Shown in pieces: positions 38,749-49,878 of a DNA stretch of 56,145 bases. Each line of letters starts with the position of its first letter. Positions within the stretch are counted from its first letter, which is position 1. Both the position numbers and the translations under genes were made by a program. The stretch lies in contig JAPEVF010000278.1 of assembly GCA_029747585.1 (NCBI GenBank), positions 1 to 56,145 on the forward strand, given 5' to 3'. The notes beneath the pieces are model-generated. The model was not told where the DNA came from. It did no database searches and was given only the letters and a program-made list of their open reading frames with translations. Origin of the DNA: Pleurotus djamor (Eukaryota > Basidiomycota > Agaricomycetes > Agaricales > Pleurotaceae).

Positions 38749-41700
38749 TCAATCTACAGGCTCCTCGTCTCCCATGTCTACATCCCAAAGATGGACTGCA
38801 CCTTTGCTGCCTCCAGATACGAGCCGCTTCCCATCCGGCGAGAAAGCAAGTGACTCAACCCACTCACCAATATCAAACTCCAAGATCTTCTCCCAGTTAT
38901 CGCATTGCCAAATCCGTACCCTGCGGTCTTCGCCCCCCGTCGCAAGCACGTGTCCATCATCCCGGAATGCCAGACACCGGATTGGACGATCATGGGCTTT
39001 GAACGTGTGCATGATCTTCCCCCGATCAGCGCTCCAGATCTTCACCCCGCCATCGTCGGTGCCAGAAACAACCTGATCTCCAGAAGGACTCCACGCAAGT
39101 GACTGCGAGTCTCCAGAATATTCCAACCTAAGCACCGCGTCGTCCGCCAAATTCCAGACTTTGATGGGTCCCACATAGATCTTGAACGCCAATCGAGAGC
39201 CATCCCTCGAGAAAGCAAGGGGGTAGATCCCTCTGCCCGTGCCTTCGAACCTCTTGACCACCTTCCATTGATCTCCCTCCCGTCGCCACAGCTTGATCCA
39301 GCCGTTCTCATGCCCTGTTGCTAGGGTATGGTTATCGGTGGAGAAGCATAGAGACCAGATGTTGCCACTGTCGCTGGGATCCTCGTCGTCAGTATATTTG
39401 GTGGTTGAGGGTGACTGCGTGGTGGTGTCGATGATGGTGACATCCTTTTCATCTCCAACAGCAATGTGTGAGACATTGCGGGAGATTGTTGACCCGTCCC
39501 CTTGAACCTTGAGGATTTCCTTGGGAGGTTGAGCGGTTCCGTCCCCAATCCAAGTTGAGGTAGTCTGGCCGAAATGCGGGAGTGAGGTAAATATGATATT
39601 TGTCAGCCGGGAGAAAGCCACACTCTGTATGGTACTGGCATTGTACCCCTGCTGATAGCAACTGAGACACGCTACATGAACAATGTTAATGGCGGGATTC
39701 ACAGATGTCAATGAAGCATCTCACCGAATGGTTGAAGAGCTCTGAAAAAGTCATTTCGGTGAGTCGTAAGAAGAATCGACGCGCCCCATTTGTATACTTC
39801 AGCGAAAGTCGGCCGTAAGTCCGAAGTAATGGGGAGAGGGTACTGAGTTGGGCTCGCACTGGCGAGTAGCCGCGTGAGTGTTAGCTTTGCCTCTGGTGCT
39901 GTCGCGAACGAGTGCAGGCGCACAGCAGCACTCATCACCTTTAATAGTGTCTCATCAGCATTTGGCACTTCTAGAAGTGAGGCGCGACGTGTATCTAGAA
40001 ACATGCGAATGCCAATGTGCTCGAGATGGTATACCGGCAAATTGCTCACCATGGTCCAAGAATGACTGGAGGGTTTGTATATCCACACTGATAGTATTCA
40101 AAGCACGTTCTTTGTCTCCCTGTTCAGTTGATAGAATGTCGCAAGCGTGAGATAGGGATGTGAGGATGTGTGACGCATTCTCGAAAGGGTCCTGCTCGAT
40201 GATGGGGAGGTTGCCTGAGTCCGCGAACGTAGAGAACATTCGTTCCCAGTCGTGTTGAAGCGATGAGTGGAATACGGCCTTAGGAAGGTACTTCTCCGGT
40301 TTGGACGGGGCCTAATGAGATTCAACTGTCAGTCATGTTGGCCAAATTGACGGATAAATATGATTCGGACATCTGAAGGGTCGGAGTCGGCGGCATCATC
40401 AGTCTCATCAATTGCTTCAGGAAAAGTCTGAGTCACCACTGTCAATATACCGCACAAATCTATGCCTGCTCTAGAGTACGTACCCCGGGAATAGATAGCC
40501 TAACAATAGGCCCATCCTCACTGGGCTCAGATTCCGTGACAGCTTTAGCAAAGACCGACTGGTGGATGAGCTGCCCGGGTTGGATTATTCGAGGGTGTCC
40601 ACGATGGGGTCTGATTGATGTTGGAGGTGAGCTTTATCAATTGCTAGAGTGTCTAAACATACCTCCATGTCAAGCCGTCCTGGGTTTCATAGGAGAGGGA
40701 GCCAAAGGGAATATACTCCAGAGGCAGCCAAAACCACGTTAACGACTCTTTCGGCGTCACGGGGATCCAGTTCCCCTTGTAGGGCTCGATGTAGAGACCC
40801 CAGAACTGGGCCTCGTAAGTCATCCACCGAAGTGAATCTGTGAAATTGTTCAAATTCTCATTCTTTGTGTTACCACCGCCACTGNGAATTATATCCAGTG
40901 TCAACTCTCGNGAGTCAGAGCAGAAAAGGAAATCNCATACATGTCAGAGTGAGTCCCCTTAAACCACACCTCCTTTACATCGCCTCGATTTGAGCCCTCG
41001 ATTGGGCCGAGACCGCCGTTCACGTACTCGGGTTGAAACTTGGCTCGTCGCTCGTCCAATGCTAACGCGTGACGGAAGTGGCAGACATGGCCCATGCCAG
41101 ACACGGTCTCCGGGAAAGATTGGCCACGAAAAATTCCAATCGAAGAGACGGTGTCCCTGGTAGATGTCAGAGCCATCAATTGGAACGAAGAGCGCAATAG
41201 ATAACATACCACACTCCAACGAAGTGGACTTTCACGTCTTTGTGGCACAGAGACCTCTTAAATGACCTACAGAGTTTCTCTTCTTCACTTTCGGATGCCT
41301 GTGGTTGCTGTTGACTGTCGTTGGATGCTGAATCCGATGCCTGGGTTGAAGGGGGAGTAGCGGTCGAGGCGCGAGTATGCGCTTTCAGCGCCGTGTAGAG
41401 CTCATATGCGCTATCGATTGCGAGTGAGTAAAGCGAAAAAGGTGAAGACAAAGGAAGCTTACAAAGGAATCTGATTTTCGTTTCCTTTGTGGAGTAGTCC
41501 CACCTGTCGGCGCAAACCAATCAGCGCCAGCGTCAGGACAAGGTTATGGTACCTACCTTCTCGATCATACCGGCGATGACGCGAACTTGATATGCTCCCC
41601 TTGAGAAGCCTATACCAGTATCAAACACGAGCCATTGAGTAGTCATGGACGAAGCACGAACCAAAGAGGAAGATACGATCGCCGGGTTGGTAATTCTCTG

Positions 41701-42233
41701 ATAACCACTTGTACGCGGCATGGATGATCTTCTCGAAGTTCCTAACAATTGAATTTGTGAGAACGTTGAAATCATACGGTGGGGAACAAGTAGATACACA
41801 CCAAGCGATAGCGGTGTCGATATGATTGTAAATCACTTGCTTCAAGTAGCTGAATGATCGAAACGATGGTCGAGCATACGTCCCAATGCCGCTGTTATAA
41901 AAAACGAGCTGTTCCACTTCGCCGCCGATCTTGATGATTCGGCTGAAAAGCTCGACGACGTTTGTGCTCTACATGATCCTCCACATGAGTACAGAACAGG
42001 ATGAGACGAAAAGGATGTGAGCGCACATTGACGCTAAATTGGTTTGAGGTCCCATCGATGTTCACGATGAGGTTGCGTCCTCTCCTCTGTCCCATAATGT
42101 CGTGATGGGGACAGCCAAACATAGCGGCGCGGATGTCGGGCTTGGTATCTTCCGCGGTGGGTTGTGGTAGTCGAGGGGGGTTAGCGTCCTCGCGCACCCG
42201 CAGACTGGGCATTGGCGATTGTTTCAACGACAT
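38749..42233 (-). CDS. DUF2235 (Tle1-like lipase) domain fused to WD40 propeller, copy 1
   Basis: Thirteen exons: 42233-42027, 41968-41802, 41741-41662, 41609-41557, 41503-41463, 41410-41210, 41156-40941, 40881-40663, 40610-40484, 40427-40371, 40311-40050, 39994-39725, 39671-38749. They join without a frame break to 940 residues. Residues 50-330 form the alpha/beta-hydrolase DUF2235 domain of bacterial type VI phospholipase effectors: NIDGTSNQF (54-66), GFSRGAY with nucleophile Ser154, VWDTVSSIG with Asp251, and GTHSDIGGG with His319, so the triad is complete. Residues 340-630 are mostly helical and unrecognised. From about 736 to 940 at least five WD repeats follow (LAFSPDGKRLVSGG, VHLWDV). 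No signal peptide or membrane segment is visible. N calls fall only in the seventh intron. A paralog lies 11 kb to the right. Substrate and role are unknown. Confidence 0.9.
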
Positions 42234-43440
42234 GGCGGATGGATGGGTAAGACCTGAGACGCCAGGGAAATGGGGGAAGAGTGATGAGAAGTAAGAAATG
42301 AAAAGCGAGAACGGGGAGAAGAGAAAGGAGGTTGCTGGTAAGAAGATGAGTGAGCGAGGGGGGAGGATTGGCGAGTTCCACGCGGATAGACGGGTATAAA
42401 TTTCAGCGAAGCGCGTTGAAACGAGGCAGACAGCGATTCGGGAAATGGGGATTTACCATGGAAGAATGACTGCGAAAAGTGGCTTAAGAGTTCCAAGTTC
42501 ACGGATATCCACAGCCAGCACACAGGATGGGCTGACGAACGCCGAGATCGTGGGCCCAAGAACTGAAAAACATTGTCATCCTTCAACCGCTTGGGAAAGC
42601 CAAGCTTAGTTAACAGCGCTTGTATTAAGATCAACCTGTCAATCAAGGCGTGGATGCGGCGAGGGGGCACACGAGTGTCGTGATGCTGGTGTGGCTCGCC
42701 TCGCGTTTCATGCGCGGTTCGCTCGTTGGGTGTGTCCTACACCTTGAGTACAGCAGTTGAGACGGCTAGACGAGTGACAAATTCATAAGAAAACCGTCTG
42801 TACAATGGATGCAACAGATCAATTAGCCGTCTTGAGCAGCGGGAAAGGAGCTAGACACCGAGACAGTGGTATTCCTCAAGAGTCTCTACCGGCGACGGTG
42901 TACCTCAGGTTCAGACTTATTGACATTGCTTGACAATGTCTGGTGGGGAAATCGATGAGCGATTGGACCTACAAAGGCTTCGTGTGTGATGGGCGCTGTC
43001 AGAAGACCTGATTTGCGATGTACGAGGAGTACATACAGTTTTGATGGTGGTAAGGCGGTAATTCAAGGTGATCTGTTCGGCTTGAAACCAGAATTACGAT
43101 TCACAAGTGGACGGTGAACAGATCATGAACTTTCCATCTGAGGGTACTCGATCATCGTACAAAGATTAGACTTCAATGAAGGGCTGATTTGCGGTCGAAA
43201 CACCGGGCTTGTGGGCGGTAGAATATCCGGGTATAAGCGTGGTTTGACTGAAGCTCGCATTGATGCGGTGGGCGTAGCGACCCCGAGTTTCCTGACAAGA
43301 TCTTCGACATTTGTTCTCTTTGAAGCATAAGAGCAATAAGGAAAGCTCAACATTGGAGTGCAATGAGTAGTCTCAGCCCTGGTACTCCTGCGAATATTTC
43401 ATTTTGCAGGTAGATACCTGGGCCCAGGATGGCGAATGGA
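42234..43440. other. Upstream region of DUF2235-WD40 copy 1 and unit junction
   Basis: It should hold the promoter and 5' leader of copy 1. A counterpart of the membrane-protein remnant would be expected near 42.5-43.4 kb but could not be recognised, so it has been lost or has decayed. No gene called. Confidence 0.45.
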
Positions 43441-46400
43441 TAATAGATTCCGCAAACGGTGGGCTTCAAAGTGGCGGATTTGACGGTCAAAGTTTTTTGG
43501 AATCCTCCTGAGAACGTCGAGGGAGGTAAACAAAGGGTGAAAATACTGGAATCGCCCGAACAAAAAATCGTATTGAAGTGGGAAGGAGTCAAGTTGGCAA
43601 ACGCGGTTAATCGCGGTCCAGCGCTAATCACATCAGAAGCTGTAGCCAAGCACGCACACACACCTCTTTTTTGCAAACCCCCATCTCCGCCTGCTCGTAC
43701 TCGAACTCGAATGCTCCCTCACTCCAAGCTTTCATCATTCCTGCGTATCTCACAAGTCACTCGCGCTCGCTAGAAGCTTGAGTGTAGGACAATCTGGTGC
43801 GTCAGCTGTAACCCCGCTCACTGCCATTTCACCGCTAACCTTTCTGTTTTTGCTTTTTTCTTTCACTCAGAAGACATCCCTTCGAACGAATACCGTCTAC
43901 AATCCAAACGACGATACCTACGCTTAGGTCGCGGCTATGACTTGGCGGCTGACTTGCTTTTTGGACCCCTGGTGCGTGAACCAATCCCCGTGCCAGCCTC
44001 TGATTCGAATTGATTTCTTCTTCTTTCAGAAGTTTCCTTGATGCTCGCCATGTTACTCCCCCATGGCTCGAATATCGACCTCGCTACATCCTTTTACGCT
44101 CTTCGGTTGCTGATGCCGACCCTGTACGATTGACGGCCAGGCGTGGGGGAGGTTTTGGGCTTTGGGTTCGTGGAGGTGTCGAGCAGAGGGAGGATTGCGG
44201 GGAGGTGGTCTCGAAGAAGCTTGAAGACACGGGCGTGGGGTTTCCACGAACACGAAGAGCTACCATGGAACGTATGGTCTGGACGAACCCCACGCTACAA
44301 AATCCAATCAGCCGCCTCTTTCGTATACTCTACCTCATGACGAGAGTATGTTCTCAACGACCCACCCATCATCTACAGCAACATGGTTATCAACAACCGC
44401 ACCATCATCACCTACGTCCTCAACGCAGCCCGTCCCACTTGGCACGGGTGTATTCCAACCACGAGGACTCGTTGTTCCTGCCCTCTCTTCCCTCCTCCTT
44501 CGACCTGCCGTAGAATCCGGGAGCGGAGGAAGACATGCTCCTCCTCCTCCTCGTCGTCGTCGATACCGCATCTTCGGTGACCAGAGGAGCCTGCGACCGC
44601 CATCGCTATCGAGACCAAGCCTTGGCTTGATTTGCTGTCGTCCAATGGTAGCATTTCCAACGTCAACGCTTGATCTGGTTGTACCACGGATAGCTGGTTC
44701 GATCCAGGAGGGGATGAAGCTTCTCATGTCATCCATCGTGCGTAGCCATCCCTCTTTGCTTATCACTTCTTTGACTGACACCTCCGTCTCCTCCAGCTCC
44801 TCTCTGCAAGCTTTCCGTCACAACACACGCCTCTATAATGGCTACAAGAATCCTCTCAGGATGCTTGGGGCCTCGTCAGCCTCCTGCGCTTCAGTCGGAT
44901 TGGAAAGTCATGGCGCAAGGACGGTTCAAGGCCTGTTTTTGGGGGAGGTTCAAGTTAGAAATGAAGGAGATGCTGAGGGATATGGAGGTGGATTTGGTCT
45001 CGATGAAGCATCGAAATTCGAATACGACGCTACCACGACTACCCAGCCTCAACAACGTTCAACCGTCGATGACCACCTTGGATATCCTCTCCTTCACGAC
45101 CACACCCAGCAGAATTTCGAGGAGAGCCGACCCGCACCGACCGACTCAAGGAACATCGTCATTCTCCGCCTCTCCCTCTCCGCCTTCAGCTCCTCATTCA
45201 CCAGCTTCTGTCGTCGCCCACGATCCGCCCATCTTTTTCAAGTATGGGCGCCTAAGGACGCGCGTACAATGTCTGGTCCGCCACCGTCCATCACCACATG
45301 CACTGCCCATGTCCTCCTTGTCTCAACGGTGGCGGATCACGAAGAGGGGAACGTCATCCCCGTCATCCATATCAAACTAGAACATCCATCACCCGCTCTC
45401 CTCACTCTTCTTCAACCTGGATTTCCCTACCCTATCTCCCCATACCTGCTTTTCTCGTGTATGGTCAGCGGATTCGATGTCGACGCTTGTCCCATTGTGG
45501 TTGGATGGTTCTTCAGCGACTGGGATGTATGATGGTCAGCAGATCGGAGATGGTATAGGAGGGAGGATGGCACGATGAAGATTAGGGCTATCGAATGGCG
45601 ATGCATTGGCCATGGAAGTCTGCGTGTAATAGCACGGGTACCCCTCCTCGCAACATTGACGTCGCCGATTCCGAGGTACCACCATTTTCACGTCCAACCA
45701 TATCGTAGCAGCACGAGTACTCCGTACCCCTACACCGTGAGCTCGTAACTAGTCTGTAAACATCGACCAGCCACCCAGAATCGACCTCAAGACAAGCGTC
45801 TACTGGTCTAAATCCATCGCAACCACTCCGTCTCTTATCCACTCGTTCAACGTTAACAGTGGCTTGGACGTAGGTCTACCCCATCCTCTCCGCAGCTCCT
45901 CGTCTCTGTCAACCCAGAGTACCTCGCCATCAATATCACAGGCGGCCTCTCGCTCTTCAACACACGTTTACGACTATTCATGTGTCGCACGTCTTAGTCC
46001 TCGTATAGCTGCAGATTCCACCCTCCGTTCGTGGGCAATATACTGGGAGGTTGCGGGTGTGGGATGGGTTCCATCGAGGTCAGAACCAACGACGAAGAAG
46101 ACCGTATTGTCGTCACAGCACACAGCTCTCGGTGCTCCTTCCCCCTCTTTTTNCAGTGTCGACCTCCTCCACTGTACTTCGCAACGCCTCCAACGAGCGG
46201 ATTACGTTGTCGCTGTCACATTTACGCTGGTCGTCCGGCTCTCCACGCTCGTGTCGAGTATGGATTCGAGTTCGGAGGGATTACAAGCCTTCGTCAGGAG
46301 GAAAACAATGGTAATCCTGAACGACTGGCCTTCTCAAACGACGACGCCAGGTCGATCGTATCCAAACATGGGACAGTGGTGCTTGTTGTTCGATTGGCCC

Positions 46401-49000
46401 TTCCAGCGGCCAGGTTCTTGATACATCCCCTCGGACTCGAAGTCTGGCTGTCACTAGATGGAACGAAAACTCTCTTTAAGCGATCGTTTGCTTGTTCGTC
46501 ACGGACCTCGCATCTTCCTCCGTACGTAGATCTGGACCGTTCTCTCCTACGCATACTCTACATGTACTCTACGTAGAACATGGACATTGCCTCCACCCGG
46601 ACCCGTTCTCTGCGTACCCTCTACCTATCTCTCTTTCTGGACTTACAGACTACATTGCCATGTTTCTGCTGGTCGCACGTTGTTCCCCACCTACCCACCG
46701 AATACGTACGGTAGCCAGACAACGATACGTATGAAGCTATGTTCATAACCCCTTCCATAGGCATGTACCAATGACCCAAAACGCAGTACATACGACGCGT
46801 TACAGCCAGATGCGAAATCAGCGCATATATGCACCCTATATGCCTTGGTCGCGATACGCCATGACGACGACACTCTTGATGAAGGCTGTCTGAATATGAC
46901 GAGGGAAATGGCGGGAAGGATAGTCGTAGGGATGGAGGGAAGGGACGGAGTGTCTGCAATGGACAGCTGCGCGGAGAGGAATGTCGCAGCCGTGCAAGTT
47001 GCATTACAAATGTGGCTTGGATAGAAACTCGAAGAACGAGAAGGGAGTGGCGGCATCGTGTATCCAACGGGTATAGTATCGTCCAGCAGAAGCAGATCCA
47101 TGGACGGTGGCGTGGTGTTCACCCAAGAGAGTTAATACGTTCGGAATCGGAGTGGCGAAGGGGAACGGTGTCATGTGTGCTCCCAAAAGGACAGAGACTA
47201 GGAACAAGGCAAGCTCAAGGGACTAGGAGCGAGGAGCGAGAGGACTTGAATCAGGTTCGACTTTGCCACGGAACCGCAGAGGGAAGACATCCCGTCGAGA
47301 GTGGAAAGTCCGAGGAAGAACTTGAAATGTGCGCGGAAGAAGACGTCACGGTTGTGGGGTAGTTTCGGGGAGATGAGCCCGTGTCCCGCTCTCATCGTTT
47401 TCTCTTCTTCCCACCGACGAACTCGACGCCTTCCTCATCGCCTTCGACAACGACAACCCGACGCTCCTTCCTCATATCTCTGCAAGCGATGCTCTTGTCG
47501 CAAATCTGCCGCCGTGAATTCCAATGTTCGAGACGTTGACGCGCATACACCCTTCCCAGCTGGTAAGACATGCTCGTTGATGTCATTACCATCTGAAACT
47601 ATAGTCTATCGACCCATGAATTTCCAGAGTATGTCGGCTTCTTCGCATGTGTGGAACGGCTCTGACATGACCGCACTCAGTGCACGACAACGCGAAAAGT
47701 ACGGCGTACAAAACCCGCGTCATTGGATAACCCATCCCACTCTATGGTGTTGACGATAACGAATTTCGTCGGAGCTTGCGTTACGGCATACCTCAGGGTA
47801 ATCATCAAAGGGTAAGCTCGCCTGTCTTTACTTCCACGAAGGAACGGTGAAGCTAACGGCCACCGTAGAATCCGTCTGCTTTCCAGAGCAACATTTCTGA
47901 TTTCTAGTTTCTCGTCTCGTAGATCTCTTTGAATTCACGAATCTCTCCTCTCCACTCTCGCTCTCTTAGCAACCTGCTACCAACCGACTATCATGCCTAT
48001 TTATTGCTGGGTACAGCCTACGACCACTCTATAAATATCTTCATTAGACTGACTTTGTCCCAGTTCGATGGGCAGCGTCCTACTCTGACATCAAGGCGAG
48101 TCTTGACTCTTCCTCATAACTTCTTCGGTCCCAAAAGTGACGCTCACACCGTTTAACCGGTGACAAGACCCATCTTTCTTCGTCCCTTCGATCTATCCAC
48201 GTTCCTCTCAAAACAGTCCGTCCCCCCACGTCACATACTCCGAAAGGAGACGCTGCACAGCACAACGAACGAGCCGTTAAGAAGCTTTCTACCTCTTTTC
48301 TCACGTACTCGAGCTGGCTTGCATACACCAGCATTCAGACGTAGCTAGGAATCCTCGGGATATAACGAAACGAGAAGCAGATTGCGCAAAGGCGGTGAGA
48401 ACGATGCACCTCCAATAATAATGTGAGTGATCTCAATTCACGAATATTTGGCCGTCTGCAATCAATCTTCCCCTCCACTTCAGGCTTTCAACGTCTGGTT
48501 GGCCATATAACCTCGTTCTCGCTCAGATGAGAATGTCAATGCTCGCGGGTTGATTAGGAGGACAAAAGATGGGGATTAGTTGTATGTGATGCGGACTCGG
48601 ACCGCGTACTACGTCAACGTATCCCCCCCTCGCGATTCCCATGGTTCTTGCCCAGCCGTTAACGAGTTTCCTGGAGCGACAAGACTTCCGATTGGATTGG
48701 TGAACTGGATGGAACGGTAGCAACGCAAGTATACGTTTGTGAGGGTATCCTTTCCATCTACTCTTCTTTCGAAGTTCACGTTACATTCATGTCCCTTCTC
48801 ATGTTTTGTTGTTTGTTCTTTGTTCATTCCTCACTTCTCATTTTTCATTTTTCAATTTTCATTTCCCATACTTCATTCCTCATTTCTCAATTTGACTTTA
48901 CAAGTCCTGTTTCAGTTTTCTCGCCTTGACTTCTGAGTAATTCCCTTTTAAGCTGGGTTGAGTCCAAGATCTTATCCAGAAGGCGGAAGAAATCGTGCAA
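43441..49000. other. Decayed duplicated non-coding block (unit 2)
   Basis: Counterpart of 32240-38038. A 394-codon ORF at 44348-45532 is the longest frame, but the matching part of unit 1 is broken in that frame and the translation is low-complexity, so it is not called. The word CTGTAGCCAAGCA near 43640 matches 32455. One N occurs at 46153. Confidence 0.5.
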
Positions 49001-49023
49001 GACCTACCCAAAATTCTCCGTTT

Positions 49024-49520
49024 ACTTCTCCCCTCATGGTATCTCGTTCAAACTTTAAGAAGAGGAGCGTGATCGAGGTGTCGGCGTTGGATGTGAGTGC
49101 GAATGTCGGAGGCTTGGAGGTGGATAGCAATATCAAGGTGCGTTTTCGGAACTTCTCCAGTCGATGTTTTTGGTTTCCCTCTGTTGTCGTCATCCCTTTT
49201 CAATTCCTGTACCATCATATGGACAATCGTTTATCTCTCTTGGTTTCCCCGCTTGTCGTTCTCTTATGGTCGCCTTTCGTGAATGGACATGTCATCTTTT
49301 CTCCGTTATCCCCATTATCTCTTCCTTTTCGCCGTTTACTACGCTATCATCGATACTCTCACCCTCGCCCCCGTCGACCATCATTTCTGATTCGTGCTCC
49401 CTCTTTCAGGACCTCCTCCCGCTCAACTTCGCCGAGATCCCAGTCACCACCATCGTCAACCCCGTCCTCGCGTCACATGACCGCTCGCGACGCGAGAGGC
49501 GTAATGTCCCCCGTACTTAG
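49024..49520 (+). pseudogene. 5'-truncated, internally deleted eS17 gene fragment, copy 2
   Basis: Homologous to the fragment at 38039-38424. The first part keeps only GISF-like and [12 protein letters not shown] pieces: about 20 bp present in copy 1 (coding ERKDNYVP) are missing between GAGCGTGA and GAGGTGTCGG, and TTTAAG replaces CTTCAAG, which disrupts the frame. The VSALDV part runs to a donor after 49137. The last exon (49410-49520) is still open and reads DLLPLNFAEIPVTTIVNPVL, ending VPRT-stop. It is a pseudogene. Confidence 0.85.
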
Positions 49521-49878
49521 TTGCACCATGCTCGTACTTCATTCATCATAGTCGTATGTTGCTCTATAGGTCCCCCATGTACATGCTCATTTGTCCATAA
49601 CTAAAAGTCAGGGCATGCAAACCACCATCTCGTCTGAATGATCATTGAACCTGCAAATTATCACTGCGGTGTGCGAATGAGCTGAGCTTTTTTTNCCCTT
49701 GCCCCTTCTCAGGATGCTCAGTCGTTGCTGTCATTGTAAGTACCCTTTGCGGAACACAGTCGACGTTCGACATGATCTCAAACATGAAGCTCAACCTCAT
49801 GCATGTCTGGCGAAACCGCCGCAACGGAGTATAGCTGTAATGGAAATAATTGGAAAAGGTGAATAGGTAGGGTAGATA

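Larger units (their letters stand above)
31430..42500. repeat. Tandem segmental duplication, unit 1
   Basis: Landmarks recur in order further right. GAAGTAGACTTTGG occurs at 31456 and 53604. The stop of the eS17 fragment is at 38424 and 49520. The stop of the DUF2235-WD40 gene is at 38749 and 49879. CACGAACATATGTCC occurs at 32961 and 55028. The offsets are about 11.1 kb or twice that. The unit start falls just past the Tc1 transposon. The right boundary is approximate. Confidence 0.8.

Noticed and set aside
43459..43773. 104-codon plus-strand ORF starting MGFKVADLTVKVFW
   Set aside because: Not conserved in the matching part of unit 1, no domain, and its end falls in a decayed repeat.
44348..45532. 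394-codon ORF on the plus strand
   Set aside because: Low-complexity translation without a domain; the duplicated counterpart (about 33430-34050) is broken in this frame, so the frame is probably open by chance.
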